From positions 17,089 through 51,119 of the forward strand of contig DFYA01000030.1 of NCBI GenBank assembly GCA_002382525.1: a DNA stretch of 34,031 nt, read 5' to 3'. The stretch is from Opitutaceae bacterium UBA4094. Its GTDB lineage: Bacteria > Verrucomicrobiota > Verrucomicrobiia > Opitutales > Opitutaceae. The notes under the pieces are model-generated. The model saw only the letters and a list, made by a program, of their open reading frames with translations. It was not told the origin of the DNA and did no database searches. Both the position numbers and the translations under genes were made by a program. Shown here one piece after another: positions 22,852 through 31,246 of the stretch. Within the stretch, counting starts at the first letter, position 1, and each line of letters begins with the position of its first letter.

Positions 22852-24063
22852 TCATTCGAAGCGGAGGGCGTCGATGGGGTCGAGTTTCGCGGCTTTGTGG
22901 GCAGGGTAGAAGCCGAAGCCGACACCCACGGCGGCGGAGAAGGCGACGGCGACGACGACGGATTCGGTGGAGACGAGGACGGGCCAGCCGTTGAAATGGG
23001 AGAGCATCTCGGAAACGGTGACGCCGAGGATGACGCCGATAATACCGCCCATCGCGCTGAGGATCATGGCTTCGATGAGGAATTGAAGGCGCACGTCGCG
23101 GTCGTGGGCGCCGATGGCGAGCCGGATGCCGATCTCGCGGGTGCGCTCGGTGACGGAAACGAGCATGATGTTCATGATGCCGATGCCGCCGACGACGAGG
23201 GAGACGAAGGCGATGCCCGCGAGGAGCTGCGTCATGGTGCGAGAGGTCTCGCTGGCGGCGGCGGCGAGCTCGAGCTGGTTGCGCACAGTGAAGTCGGGTT
23301 CGCGGCCGCTGCGGCGCTGGGCGAGGAGAGCTGTAATGTCCTCTTGGATACGCGGCATGGCCTCGGCGGAGGATGCCTCGATGAGGATGTTGTTGACGGT
23401 GCGGCGCCAGCGGAAGACGCGGGTCATGAAGCTTGAATAGGGCACGAGGACGACGTCGTCCTGGTCGGCTCCGAAGTAGTTGTAACCTTTGGACGAGAGG
23501 ACACCAACGATACGAAAGGGGATGTTGCGGATGCGCAGCGTTTGCCCGAGCGGGTCGATGTCGGGGTAGAGCTGGCGGGCGATGGTGTCGCCGATGACGC
23601 AGACCTTGGCGTTGGAGCGGACGTCGGCTTCGCTGAAGATGTCGCCGGCGCGGATGGACCAGGCGCGGATGCTGAGGAAGTCGGGGGCGACGCCGTGGAT
23701 CTGGGTGCGCCAGTTGAGGCCGTTGCCGAGAACCTGGTCGCCGTGACGGAGTTCGGGGGAGACGGCGACCGCGCCGAGGATCTCGCGCTGGATGGCGAGC
23801 GCGTCGTCGACGGTGAGGGTGTTGCTGGAGCCCATGCCGCCGCGGGCGCCCGAGGTGGTGGCGCTGCCGGGGAAGACGCTGATGACGTTGTTGCCGAGGC
23901 TGGCCACCTGGGCTTCGACCTGGGCTTTGGCGCCGTTGCCGATGCTGACCATCGTGATGACGGCGCCTACGCCGATGATGATTCCGAGGGCGGTGAGGAA
24001 GGACCGCATCTTATTACGACGGAGGGCTCGGAGGGAGATGACGGTGGTGGCGATGAAACGCAT
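22852..24063 (-). CDS. MacB-type ABC transporter permease
   Basis: The 403-residue inner-membrane subunit has the four-helix MacB/LolCE-like topology. The first helix is at about 20-42 (FLTALGIIIGVGAVITMVSI). A large periplasmic domain follows, starting IGNGAKAQVEAQVASLGNN and including QLYPDIDPLGQTLRI. Three C-terminal helices contain LLAGIAFVSLVVGGIGIMNI and MLVSVTERTREIGIRLAIGA. It would act with the ATPase encoded just upstream (4-base gap) and the MacA-like adaptor as a mechanotransmission efflux pump. A good ribosome-binding site (GAGGA, about 9 bases before the ATG) is visible, which is rare in this window. No outer-membrane TolC-like gene is present nearby. Confidence 0.93.
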   Translation of the reverse strand: MRFIATTVISLRALRRNKMRSFLTALGIIIGVGAVITMVSIGNGAKAQVEAQVASLGNNVISVFPGSATTSGARGGMGSSNTLTVDDALAIQREILGAVAVSPELRHGDQVLGNGLNWRTQIHGVAPDFLSIRAWSIRAGDIFSEADVRSNAKVCVIGDTIARQLYPDIDPLGQTLRIRNIPFRIVGVLSSKGYNYFGADQDDVVLVPYSSFMTRVFRWRRTVNNILIEASSAEAMPRIQEDITALLAQRRSGREPDFTVRNQLELAAAASETSRTMTQLLAGIAFVSLVVGGIGIMNIMLVSVTERTREIGIRLAIGAHDRDVRLQFLIEAMILSAMGGIIGVILGVTVSEMLSHFNGWPVLVSTESVVVAVAFSAAVGVGFGFYPAHKAAKLDPIDALRFE

Positions 24064-24067
24064 GGGA

Positions 24068-24859
<792 letters not shown>

Positions 24860-24879
24860 CGGAGGGCGCGGGGCGGGGG

Positions 24880-26220
24880 TTAACGACGGCGGGGCGGGCC
24901 GAAGGGGGAGGCGGCGGCACCGGCAGGCGCCTCGCCCTCGGCGAGGATTCCGGTGATAAGCAGATCCCCTTCGGCGAGACCCTCGACGATTTCGGTGACC
25001 ATGCCGTTGGTGATACCGAGGCGCGCTTCGACCGGCTGGGCGAGAGGCCGTTCGGGCGTGCCGGCGACGCGGTAAACGGTGCGCGTGGTGACGGCGGTCG
25101 GGGCGGTCTGACCGCGAGCGCGTCGGGCGGGAATTTCCAGTCCGCGTTCTTCGGCGAGTTCGCGGACGCGTTGCATGAGTTCGGGCGAGGGGCGGCCTCC
25201 CGAATGGCCGACTTCCGCGAGCAAGGCCGCGAGGTTTTGTTCGGGCGTGGTGGAGTCGGTCGCGGCGGATGGGGCGGGGGCGGGCACCAGCAACGCCTCG
25301 GGGATGCGGACACGGAGTGCGGCATTGGCGATGGCGGGGGTGTTTTGGCGCTCAAGAATCACGATGGAGACGTTGGCGGTCATGCCCGGCTTGAGGCGGA
25401 GGTCGTCGTTGGAGACGTCGATCACGGTGGTGTAGGTGATGACGTTTTGTTCGCGGACGGGCGTGTTGCGGATTTGGCGAACGGTTCCGTTGAAGCGGCG
25501 GTCGGGGTAGGCATCGACGGTGAAATTGGCGGCCATGCCGACGGCGATGGAGCCGACATCGGCTTCGGAGACGGATGCCTCGATCTGCATGCGACGAAGG
25601 TCTTCGACCAACGTGAAGAGCACGGGCGCGTTGAGGCTGGCGGCGACCGTTTTGCCGGCGACGATCTGGCGGGTGAGGACGGAGCCGTCGATCGGGGAGG
25701 TGATGGTGCAACGGGCGAGGTCCACGCGGGCGTTTTCGACAGAGGCGTTGCGAATGAGGAGTTGCGCCTCGGCCTGGGCGAGCTGGGCGTTGGCCTGATC
25801 GAGTTCCTGTTGCGAGACGAGGTTGCGCTCGTGGAGCGAGCGGGTGCGCTCGGCGTTGAGGCGGACGAGGTCGTGATTGGCCTTGGTGTTGGCGAACTCG
25901 GCCTGGGCTTGGCGCAGGCGCGATTCATAGGTGGCGGAATCGATGCGGGCGAGGACCTGACCTTTCTCGACGACGTCGTTGAAATCGACGAGCACCTGCT
26001 CGACCAATCCGGAGATCTGCGAGCCGACCTCGACCGTGGAGACAGGCTGGATGTTGCCGGTGGCGGTTACGGAGTGGACGATGTCGGCGCGGGTGATTTT
26101 CGCGGTCATGAACCGGGCGGGCGGGGTCGCGTTGCGCTTGTGATAGTAGTAACCGCCGCCAACGAGGACGGCGAGGAGCGGGATGATGATCCAGAGTGCG
26201 GAGGAGCCGGTTTTGGCCAT
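24880..26220 (-). CDS. MacA-like periplasmic adaptor (HlyD family)
   Basis: The membrane-fusion subunit of the efflux pump. The 446-residue protein has an N-terminal anchor (ALWIIIPLLAVLVGGGYYY), a lipoyl half (GNIQPVSTVEVGSQISGLVE), and a coiled-coil hairpin of about 100 residues. That hairpin includes RLRQAQAEFANTKANHDLVR and RNLVSQQELDQANAQLAQAE. The second lipoyl half (CTITSPIDGSVLTRQIVAG) and the beta-barrel domain follow. Before the final membrane-proximal domain there is an extra, Ala/Pro-rich and then helical segment (NLAALLAEVGHSGGRPSPEL, then MQRVRELAEERGLE), which may be a lineage-specific insert. ATG 26220 is chosen because it starts just before the anchor helix; the frame is open to 26328. 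Confidence 0.93.
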   Translation of the reverse strand: MAKTGSSALWIIIPLLAVLVGGGYYYHKRNATPPARFMTAKITRADIVHSVTATGNIQPVSTVEVGSQISGLVEQVLVDFNDVVEKGQVLARIDSATYESRLRQAQAEFANTKANHDLVRLNAERTRSLHERNLVSQQELDQANAQLAQAEAQLLIRNASVENARVDLARCTITSPIDGSVLTRQIVAGKTVAASLNAPVLFTLVEDLRRMQIEASVSEADVGSIAVGMAANFTVDAYPDRRFNGTVRQIRNTPVREQNVITYTTVIDVSNDDLRLKPGMTANVSIVILERQNTPAIANAALRVRIPEALLVPAPAPSAATDSTTPEQNLAALLAEVGHSGGRPSPELMQRVRELAEERGLEIPARRARGQTAPTAVTTRTVYRVAGTPERPLAQPVEARLGITNGMVTEIVEGLAEGDLLITGILAEGEAPAGAAASPFGPPRRR

Positions 26221-26439
26221 GTCGGAGGAAAGGGAGCGAAAAGGTTGAGTGAAAAGGGAACGCGGGACAGAGGCGCAAAGATGCGCGCGGAGAGTTGAAA
26301 TCAATTCGCCGCGCGAAGGATGAAGCAACGCCCGAATCCCGCGAGACGCGGGAAAGCGCGAGAGGTTACTTCGCAGAGTCGGGAAAGACGACGGCGCGCG
26401 GGTGGAGGATCCCCGAGTTCGCGCCCGGTGCCACGACTA

Positions 26440-26928
26440 TCAGGCCGGCGGGCGGGGGAAGGCGCGGGTGAGGGCGGCGGCGACGTTGGCGGGGACAAAG
26501 TGCGAGATGTCGCCGCCGTAGCGCGCGACCTGTTTCACGAGCGATGAACTGGTGTAGCTGAATTGCTCGTGGGGCATCACGAAGAGCGTCTCGATTTTGG
26601 GCTGCAGGTGGCGGTTCATCAGCGCCATGTTGAACTCGAATTCGAAGTCGGAGAGAGCGCGCAGTCCGCGGATGATGGCGTCGGCTTTTTGAGCGACGGC
26701 GAACTCGACGAGAAGGCCGTCAAAAATGGTGGCGGTGACGTGCGGGTAGTTGCCGATGTTGGCCTCGACGAGTTCGAGGCGTTGCTCGGGAGTGAAGACG
26801 GGGCCCTTGCCGGGGTTGTGGGCGATCGCGACGGTGATGCGGTCAAAGAGCTTGGCGGCGCGGTCGAGGACATCGAGGTGACCGTTGGTGAGGGGATCGA
26901 ACGTGCCGGGATAGATGCAGTGACGCAT
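26440..26928 (-). CDS. coaD: Phosphopantetheine adenylyltransferase
   Basis: CoaD moves AMP from ATP to 4'-phosphopantetheine, the penultimate step of coenzyme A synthesis. The 162-residue protein is the normal length and shows the nucleotidyltransferase signature YPGTFDPLTNGHLDVLDRA with TNGH at 14-17, VAIAHNPGKGPVFTPEQR, GLRALSDFEFEFNMALMN and SYTSSSLVKQVARYGGDIS near the end. ATG 26928 is preferred because RHCIYPGTFDP follows directly; ATG 26940 would add four residues. It is divergent from pgsA across 115 bases. A 219-base spacer toward the adaptor gene holds only a 7-bp hairpin at 26337-26353 without a T-run. Confidence 0.95.
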   Translation of the reverse strand: MRHCIYPGTFDPLTNGHLDVLDRAAKLFDRITVAIAHNPGKGPVFTPEQRLELVEANIGNYPHVTATIFDGLLVEFAVAQKADAIIRGLRALSDFEFEFNMALMNRHLQPKIETLFVMPHEQFSYTSSSLVKQVARYGGDISHFVPANVAAALTRAFPRPPA

Positions 26929-27043
26929 GAGGCTGAGCATCAGCCCCGGGGGGAGGAACGGGCGAGAACCAAATCGCGGAGCGTTTCCGGGGTTGCCTTT
27001 GCGGAGGGGCGGGACTGTCTTCGGCGGAACTTCGCCCGGAACC

Positions 27044-27631
27044 ATGAACCTGCCCAATATTATCACCCTGTCGCGCATCCCGATGATGTTCGTGGTGGTG
27101 TGGCTGATGTATCAGCAGTGGACGGGCGCGGCGACGTTGGCGTTCTGGTTGTTTATCGCGGCGGCGATCGGTGATTGGCTGGACGGCTACGTCGCGCGGA
27201 AGCAAAATCTGATCTCGGTCTTCGGGAAGTTCATGGACGCGTTGACGGACAAGATTTTTGTCGTGGGTATCATGATCGCTTTGGTGGAGTTGGACGTCGT
27301 GCCGATCTACTTTGTGCTCATCGTGCTGTGCCGAGAGTTTTTGATTTCGGGCATGCGGATGATGGCGGCGGCCAAGGGTGTGGTGGTGGCGGCGGAGCGC
27401 GGCGGAAAAACCAAGACGCTCACGCAACTGATCGCGGTGGGATTCTTGCTTTTTGTGCCGATGTTGCAGACTGATGTCGCGCGCTGGGTGGCGTTCGATT
27501 TTGCCCCTTATGGGCAGGTCATCCAACACATCGGGCTCGGGCTGTTTATCCTCGGCGTTTATTTCACGTTGAGCTCGGGCTGGGTTTATCTCGTGAAGTA
27601 TCGCGGGGTGGTCTTTGACGACGTGAAATGA
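27044..27631 (+). CDS. pgsA: CDP-diacylglycerol--glycerol-3-phosphate 3-phosphatidyltransferase
   Basis: PgsA makes phosphatidylglycerol phosphate from CDP-diacylglycerol and glycerol 3-phosphate in the inner membrane. The 195-residue protein begins MNLPNIITLSRIPMMFVVVW, the classical start of the family. It has the CDP-alcohol phosphotransferase motif complete: Asp44, Asp47, Gly48, Ala51, Arg52, Gly61, Asp65 and Asp69. Five or so further hydrophobic segments follow. The next gene, pgpA, removes the phosphate from its product and overlaps it by 4 bases, which settles the assignment over other family members. The frame is open upstream, but ATG 27044 gives the family N-terminus. Confidence 0.95.
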   Translation: MNLPNIITLSRIPMMFVVVWLMYQQWTGAATLAFWLFIAAAIGDWLDGYVARKQNLISVFGKFMDALTDKIFVVGIMIALVELDVVPIYFVLIVLCREFLISGMRMMAAAKGVVVAAERGGKTKTLTQLIAVGFLLFVPMLQTDVARWVAFDFAPYGQVIQHIGLGLFILGVYFTLSSGWVYLVKYRGVVFDDVK

Positions 27632-28152
27632 AGGGCTTGAAGCAACCGGTTTGGCCGCGGTTTTTGCCGACGGCGTGGGTGATTTCGTGCGCGACGCTCG
27701 GTCCGGTGGGCCGCATGCGCGTGGCGCCAGGAACCTGGGGATCGGTCGCTGGTTTGTTGTATTTCACGACCCTGTTTGCGGAACGTATCGGCGTCGTGGG
27801 ACTGATATTGTTCAGCGTGGTGGGCGTGTATTTTTCGGTGGCGTTGTGCGGCGAGGCGGAGTTTCGACTGGGCGAACGCGATCCGGGCAAGGTTGTCCTC
27901 GATGAGTTTGTCGCGATCCCACTGTGTTTCGTGGGCTGGGAACGGTGGACGGATGTCGCGCCGAATTGGGCGATATTTCTAACGGGCTTCGGGCTGTTCC
28001 GACTGTTCGATATCTTAAAACCGTTTGGTATCGCGAAACTGCAGGACCTGCCCGGTGGATGGGGCGTGACGCTGGATGATACTGCGGCTGCGCTGGCGGC
28101 GTGCTTGACGATGCATGCGGCGCATTTCGCGTGGTTGCAGTGGGGCGTGTGA
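27628..28152 (+). CDS. pgpA: Phosphatidylglycerophosphatase A
   Basis: PgpA hydrolyses phosphatidylglycerol phosphate to phosphatidylglycerol, the step after PgsA, in the inner membrane. The 174-residue protein has the family motifs APGTWGSVAG at 33-42, DPGKVVLDEFVAIPLCF at 85-101 and FRLFDILKPFGIAKLQDLPG followed by GWGVTLDD. Several hydrophobic helices lie between them. The start ATG overlaps the pgsA stop (ATGA), so the two enzymes are translationally coupled. Downstream lies a REP-like repeat and then the convergent nusG paralogue. Confidence 0.94.
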   Translation: MKGLKQPVWPRFLPTAWVISCATLGPVGRMRVAPGTWGSVAGLLYFTTLFAERIGVVGLILFSVVGVYFSVALCGEAEFRLGERDPGKVVLDEFVAIPLCFVGWERWTDVAPNWAIFLTGFGLFRLFDILKPFGIAKLQDLPGGWGVTLDDTAAALAACLTMHAAHFAWLQWGV

Positions 28153-28194
28153 GCTGGGGCGGCCGCCCTGGAATCGCGACGGGTGGCGGGGACG

Positions 28195-28226
28195 TTGATC
28201 GCGAGCAAGCTCGCTTCCCACGACGG
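28195..28226. repeat. REP-like palindromic repeat
   Basis: Core GCGAGC at 28201-28206 and GCTCGC at 28209-28214 around AA, followed by TTCCCACGACGG. It lies in the spacer between the convergent pgpA and nusG-like genes. It matches 31181-31207 almost base for base over the core and tail. Confidence 0.85.
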
Positions 28227-28279
28227 ACAGTGGAGACGCTGATCTCGAACTGTCCGCCGCCAACGCTGTGAAGGACGTG

Positions 28280-28789
28280 TTACGGCAAAGGCTCGATGTG
28301 ATCGAGGGGCATGCGGACGTGGAGGCCTTGTTGAAGGACGTCCACGGCGACGATGATGCCCTTCGGATTCGACGGATCGTCGACGACGCCTTCAACGCCC
28401 CAGAGCGGCCCGGCGGTGACACGCACGCGCGCGCCTCGGACGAGGAGCGGGCGCACCGTGAGTTCGACACCGGAGGCGACGAGCGTGCGCACCGCGTCCA
28501 TTTGCCGAAGGAAAAGACCTTCGTGTGTGATCGGGATTACGCGGGCGAGCAGGTCTTGTTGGTAGATGCGCGCTTTGTTTTCCAAGACGACCTGCGCGAA
28601 GACGTAGCCGGGAAACAGCGGCTTGGTGAACCGTTTGGTTTGCGTGCCGTAGCGTTTCACGCTTTCGGCGAGCGGCAGGTAGTGTTCAAAACCCTCGGCT
28701 TTGAGAAGGGCGGCGAGTTTTTTTTCGCAGCGCGGTTTGGTGTGGCAAACAAACCAGCGCGCTTCGCCGGGGGCGGGGGAGTCGTTCAC
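28280..28789 (-). CDS. NusG-family transcription antitermination paralogue (UpxY/RfaH-like)
   Basis: The 169-residue protein has a NusG N-terminal domain (ARWFVCHTKPRCEKKLAALL, EGFEHYLPLAES, then KPLFPGYVFAQV). A C-terminal KOW domain follows (VRGARVRVTAGPLWGVEGVV, then IIVAVDVLQQGLHVRMPLD). The HTKPR beginning and the RYGTQTKRFTKPLFPGYVF segment are those of the specialised paralogues that control single long operons, not of the housekeeping NusG that sits beside secE. It would bind RNA polymerase and stop pausing on its target transcripts. Such genes often lead polysaccharide loci. Here it is last in a nif3-aroQ unit, overlapping aroQ by 4 bases, so its targets are elsewhere. Confidence 0.86.
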   Translation of the reverse strand: MNDSPAPGEARWFVCHTKPRCEKKLAALLKAEGFEHYLPLAESVKRYGTQTKRFTKPLFPGYVFAQVVLENKARIYQQDLLARVIPITHEGLFLRQMDAVRTLVASGVELTVRPLLVRGARVRVTAGPLWGVEGVVDDPSNPKGIIVAVDVLQQGLHVRMPLDHIEPLP

Positions 28790-29214
28790 CGCTTGAGGAG
28801 AAAACGCACGGCGGCGAAGTAGCCTTCGAGTCCGAGTCCGCTGATGACTGCGAGGGCGACGGGTGCTGTGAACGACGTGTGGCGGAATTCCTCGCGCTTG
28901 TAGATGTTGGAAATGTGAACCTCGACCGCGGGCAGGTGCGCGCCGGCGAGCGCGTCGCGGAGAGCCACGCTGGTGTGGGTGAGGGCAGCGCCGTTGATGA
29001 CGATTCCGTCGAACTTCGCGTCGGCGAGCGCGGCGATTTTGTCGATGAGCGCGCCCTCGTGGTTGGACTGGAAAAAATCGAGTTCGGCCGTGGCGGAGAA
29101 CTCCGCGCGCAACGACGCTTCGAGATCGGCGAGCGTGGTGTGCCCGTAGATCTCGGGTTCGCGTTTGCCGAGGCGGTCGAGGTTGGGGCCGTTGAGAATG
29201 GCGATTTTCTTCAT
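28786..29214 (-). CDS. aroQ: 3-dehydroquinate dehydratase, type II
   Basis: AroQ forms 3-dehydroshikimate in the shikimate pathway, upstream of the chorismate used by PheA and PabB in this window. The 142-residue protein shows IAILNGPNLDRLGKREPEIY with the catalytic Tyr23, FFQSNHEGALID, a substrate-binding INGAALTHTSVALRDAL (canonically INPGAYTHTS; the Pro is missing), and EVHISN with the catalytic His100. The ATG at 29214 starts directly at the first strand. It lies 46 bases after nif3 and overlaps the nusG-like gene by 4 bases. Confidence 0.95.
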   Translation of the reverse strand: MKKIAILNGPNLDRLGKREPEIYGHTTLADLEASLRAEFSATAELDFFQSNHEGALIDKIAALADAKFDGIVINGAALTHTSVALRDALAGAHLPAVEVHISNIYKREEFRHTSFTAPVALAVISGLGLEGYFAAVRFLLKR

Positions 29215-29260
29215 GGTGCGGGCGTTGGGTGGGCGGACTGTTGCGAACTCGCGGCGGAAA

Positions 29261-30013
29261 TCAAAGCGGATTGTCGGTGGCGATGAATTCCCACGGCAGG
29301 TCGAACTTGGCGGCGAGTTCGGCGGCGAGCGCCTTCACACCGTGGACTTCGGTCGCGTAGTGTCCGCACAGATACAAATTGAGGCGCTGTTCCTGGGCGG
29401 TGTTGAACCACTCCTCGCGCAGTTCTCCGGTGACCAGCGTATCGACTCCCGCGGGAAGGAGTTCGGGGATGGCGCTGTTGCCGCTGCCGCTGCAGAAGGC
29501 GACGGCGGTGGGCGCCTCGGAGCCGTATTCGATGGCGACGACGCGGCCGTAGAGTTGTTCGAGTTGCGCGCGCAACGCGGAGCGCGGACCGGAGCGCGCG
29601 GCGATGCGGCCGATGGATTCACCGTCCTTCACGAGGAACGGGCGATCGGGCGTCAGGCCGAGTTGGCGGGCGAGGAGGGCGTTGTTGCCCAGCTCGGGGT
29701 GTCCGTCGAGCGGCAGGTGGTTGCTGTAGAGGGCACAGTCGGCGCGGAGGAGCGTGGCAACGCGTTCGTAAACGGGACCCGTGATCGGGCGGGGCATGTC
29801 CCAATACATGCCATGGTGCACGATGAGAAAATCGACGCCGGCGGCGACGGCCTGTTTGAACGGGGCGACGCCGGCGTCCACGGCGGCGCCGATCTTGGTG
29901 ACGCGTCCGCTGTTGGCGAGCTGCAGACCGTTGAAGGCGCCGGGCGCGTCTTTGTAGGCGGAGCGGCGGGTGCGTTCGTCGCAGTAGGTGACGAGGTCTT
30001 GCAAAGTGGCCAT
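29261..30013 (-). CDS. Nif3-like dinuclear metal centre protein
   Basis: A conserved, toroidal hexameric protein (YbgI/Nif3 group) with a two-metal site; its cellular role is not settled. The length of 250 residues is that of the short form without the PII-like insert. Metal-site motifs are VHHGMYW with His66 and His67 (canonically HHPLFW), SNHLPLDGHPELGNN with His99 and Asp103, and the C-terminal LYLCGHYATEVHGVKALA. ATG 30013 is chosen because the conserved LQDLVTYCDE follows; the frame is open to 30124. It is divergent from the dCMP deaminase gene and first of the nif3-aroQ-nusG-like unit. Confidence 0.93.
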   Translation of the reverse strand: MATLQDLVTYCDERTRRSAYKDAPGAFNGLQLANSGRVTKIGAAVDAGVAPFKQAVAAGVDFLIVHHGMYWDMPRPITGPVYERVATLLRADCALYSNHLPLDGHPELGNNALLARQLGLTPDRPFLVKDGESIGRIAARSGPRSALRAQLEQLYGRVVAIEYGSEAPTAVAFCSGSGNSAIPELLPAGVDTLVTGELREEWFNTAQEQRLNLYLCGHYATEVHGVKALAAELAAKFDLPWEFIATDNPL

Positions 30014-30080
30014 CGGGGTTGAATGGGGACGCGGATTCGGAGTGGCAATTTTCAAAACGCGGACTACCGATGGGCGCCAC

Positions 30081-30554
30081 ATGAGCGAAACGAGCTCCGC
30101 GGTCGACCTGATCGCCCAAGCCACCCAACAGTTTACCGAGCGTCCGTCGTGGGATGATTATTTCATGGCGACGGCGATCTTGATCTCCACGCGTTCGCCG
30201 TGCGAGCGGTTGCATGTCGGCTGCGTGATCGTGAGCGGCGGCGACCGGCAGAACCGGCTGATCGCGGCGGGCTACAACGGTTTTTTGCCCGGCACGCCGC
30301 ATCTGTCGCGATTACGCGAAGGCAGGGAACAAGCGACGGTGCATGCGGAACAAAACGCCATCGCGGACGCCGCGCGCCGGGGAAGTCCGGTCGAGGGCGG
30401 CGTCGCCTACGTCACCCATTACCCCTGTATCAATTGCGCCAAAATACTTGCCGCCGCCGGCATCGCGGAAATCCGTTATCGTTATGACTACAACAACGAT
30501 CTGCTGGTCGGCCCGTTGCTGGCGGATGCCAACGTGAAAGTGTTGAAACTCTAG
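30081..30554 (+). CDS. Deoxycytidylate (dCMP) deaminase
   Basis: The enzyme converts dCMP to dUMP, the substrate of thymidylate synthase. The 157-residue protein shows the zinc deaminase signature: HAEQNAI with ligand His88 and catalytic Glu90, and THYPCINCAKIL with Cys116 and Cys119. The segment AAGYNGFLPG, together with RLHVGCVIV, is characteristic of dCMP deaminases rather than cytidine, tRNA or riboflavin-pathway deaminases. ATG 30081 is preferred because it gives the typical short N-terminus before RPSWDDYFMATA. A gene for an AlgH-family protein follows after 28 bases. Confidence 0.92.
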   Translation: MSETSSAVDLIAQATQQFTERPSWDDYFMATAILISTRSPCERLHVGCVIVSGGDRQNRLIAAGYNGFLPGTPHLSRLREGREQATVHAEQNAIADAARRGSPVEGGVAYVTHYPCINCAKILAAAGIAEIRYRYDYNNDLLVGPLLADANVKVLKL

Positions 30555-30582
30555 TTCCGATCTCGCTGTCGTTCTCAATTCG

Positions 30583-31143
30583 ATGTCCACCCGACATTCC
30601 GATTTCAACGCCGTCTTGAGCGGCTCCCTGCTTCTCGCCCATCCGTCGCTGCGTGAAGAGACGTTTAAACATACGGTGATTTTAATCGCGTCGCATGACG
30701 AAGGCGGGGCGATGGGCGTGGTGTTGAATCGGCCGCTGGGCAAATGTCTCGGTGATTTGAATACCGAGTTCGGACTGAGCGCGCTGGCCAACGTGCCGTT
30801 GTTCACCGGCGGTCCGGTGCAGCCGACGCAGGTGATTTTGTGCGTGTGGCGTCCGCATCCGGAGCACGACGGATTTCAGCTGATGTTCGGCATCGACCCG
30901 CAACGCGCCGAGGAGCTGATGAACGAAGACGGCGTGCACATGCGGGCGTTTCTGGGTTACGCCGGCTGGACGGCCGGACAACTCGAAGACGAGTTGCGGC
31001 GTGACACCTGGGTCGTGAGTCCGCTGGTCGCGGATCTGCTGGAGGATTCGCCGGATGAACAACTGTGGCGCGATTTGCTCGGGCAGTTGGACGACGAGTG
31101 GAGGTTACTGGCGAACGAGCCGGACGATCCGAGTTTGAATTGA
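30583..31143 (+). CDS. YqgE/AlgH family protein (UPF0301)
   Basis: A small conserved protein whose molecular function is not established; the name comes from a proposed role in alginate control in Pseudomonas. The 186-residue protein shows the whole family pattern: GSLLLAHPSLREETFKHTVI, ASHDEGGAMGVVLNRPLGK, NVPLFTGGPVQPTQVILC, and MRAFLGYAGWTAGQLEDEL followed by the acidic, Trp-containing C-terminus. It follows the dCMP deaminase gene by 28 bases and ends at a repeat-filled spacer. Confidence 0.93.
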   Translation: MSTRHSDFNAVLSGSLLLAHPSLREETFKHTVILIASHDEGGAMGVVLNRPLGKCLGDLNTEFGLSALANVPLFTGGPVQPTQVILCVWRPHPEHDGFQLMFGIDPQRAEELMNEDGVHMRAFLGYAGWTAGQLEDELRRDTWVVSPLVADLLEDSPDEQLWRDLLGQLDDEWRLLANEPDDPSLN

Positions 31144-31153
31144 CGGGCGGGGG

Positions 31154-31243
31154 CCGCGAGCGCTCGCGGTTACGACGAAATTGCGAACAAGCTCGCTTCC
31201 CACGACGGAGAAAAACGGATCACTCGCTCACGCTCGCGGCTAC
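31154..31243. repeat. Repeat cluster between convergent genes
   Basis: Three elements lie in 90 bases. 31154-31169 is a perfect 16-bp palindrome (CCGCGAGC with GCTCGCGG). 31181-31207 is a REP-like element with GCGAAC-AA-GCTCGC and a CCCACGACG tail. 31221-31243 is a copy of the CACTCGCTCACGCTCGC-GGCTAC repeat also found inside the methyltransferase gene. Nothing else is seen in the spacer, including no T-run terminator. Confidence 0.85.
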
Positions 31244-31246
31244 GGT

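Noticed and set aside
26337..26353. 7-bp hairpin in the coaD/adaptor spacer considered as a terminator
   Set aside because: No T-run follows in either direction; it could be a simple inverted repeat.
31144..31246. Repeat cluster considered as a CRISPR array
   Set aside because: The elements are of three different types with no uniform repeat length or spacers, and no cas gene is present.
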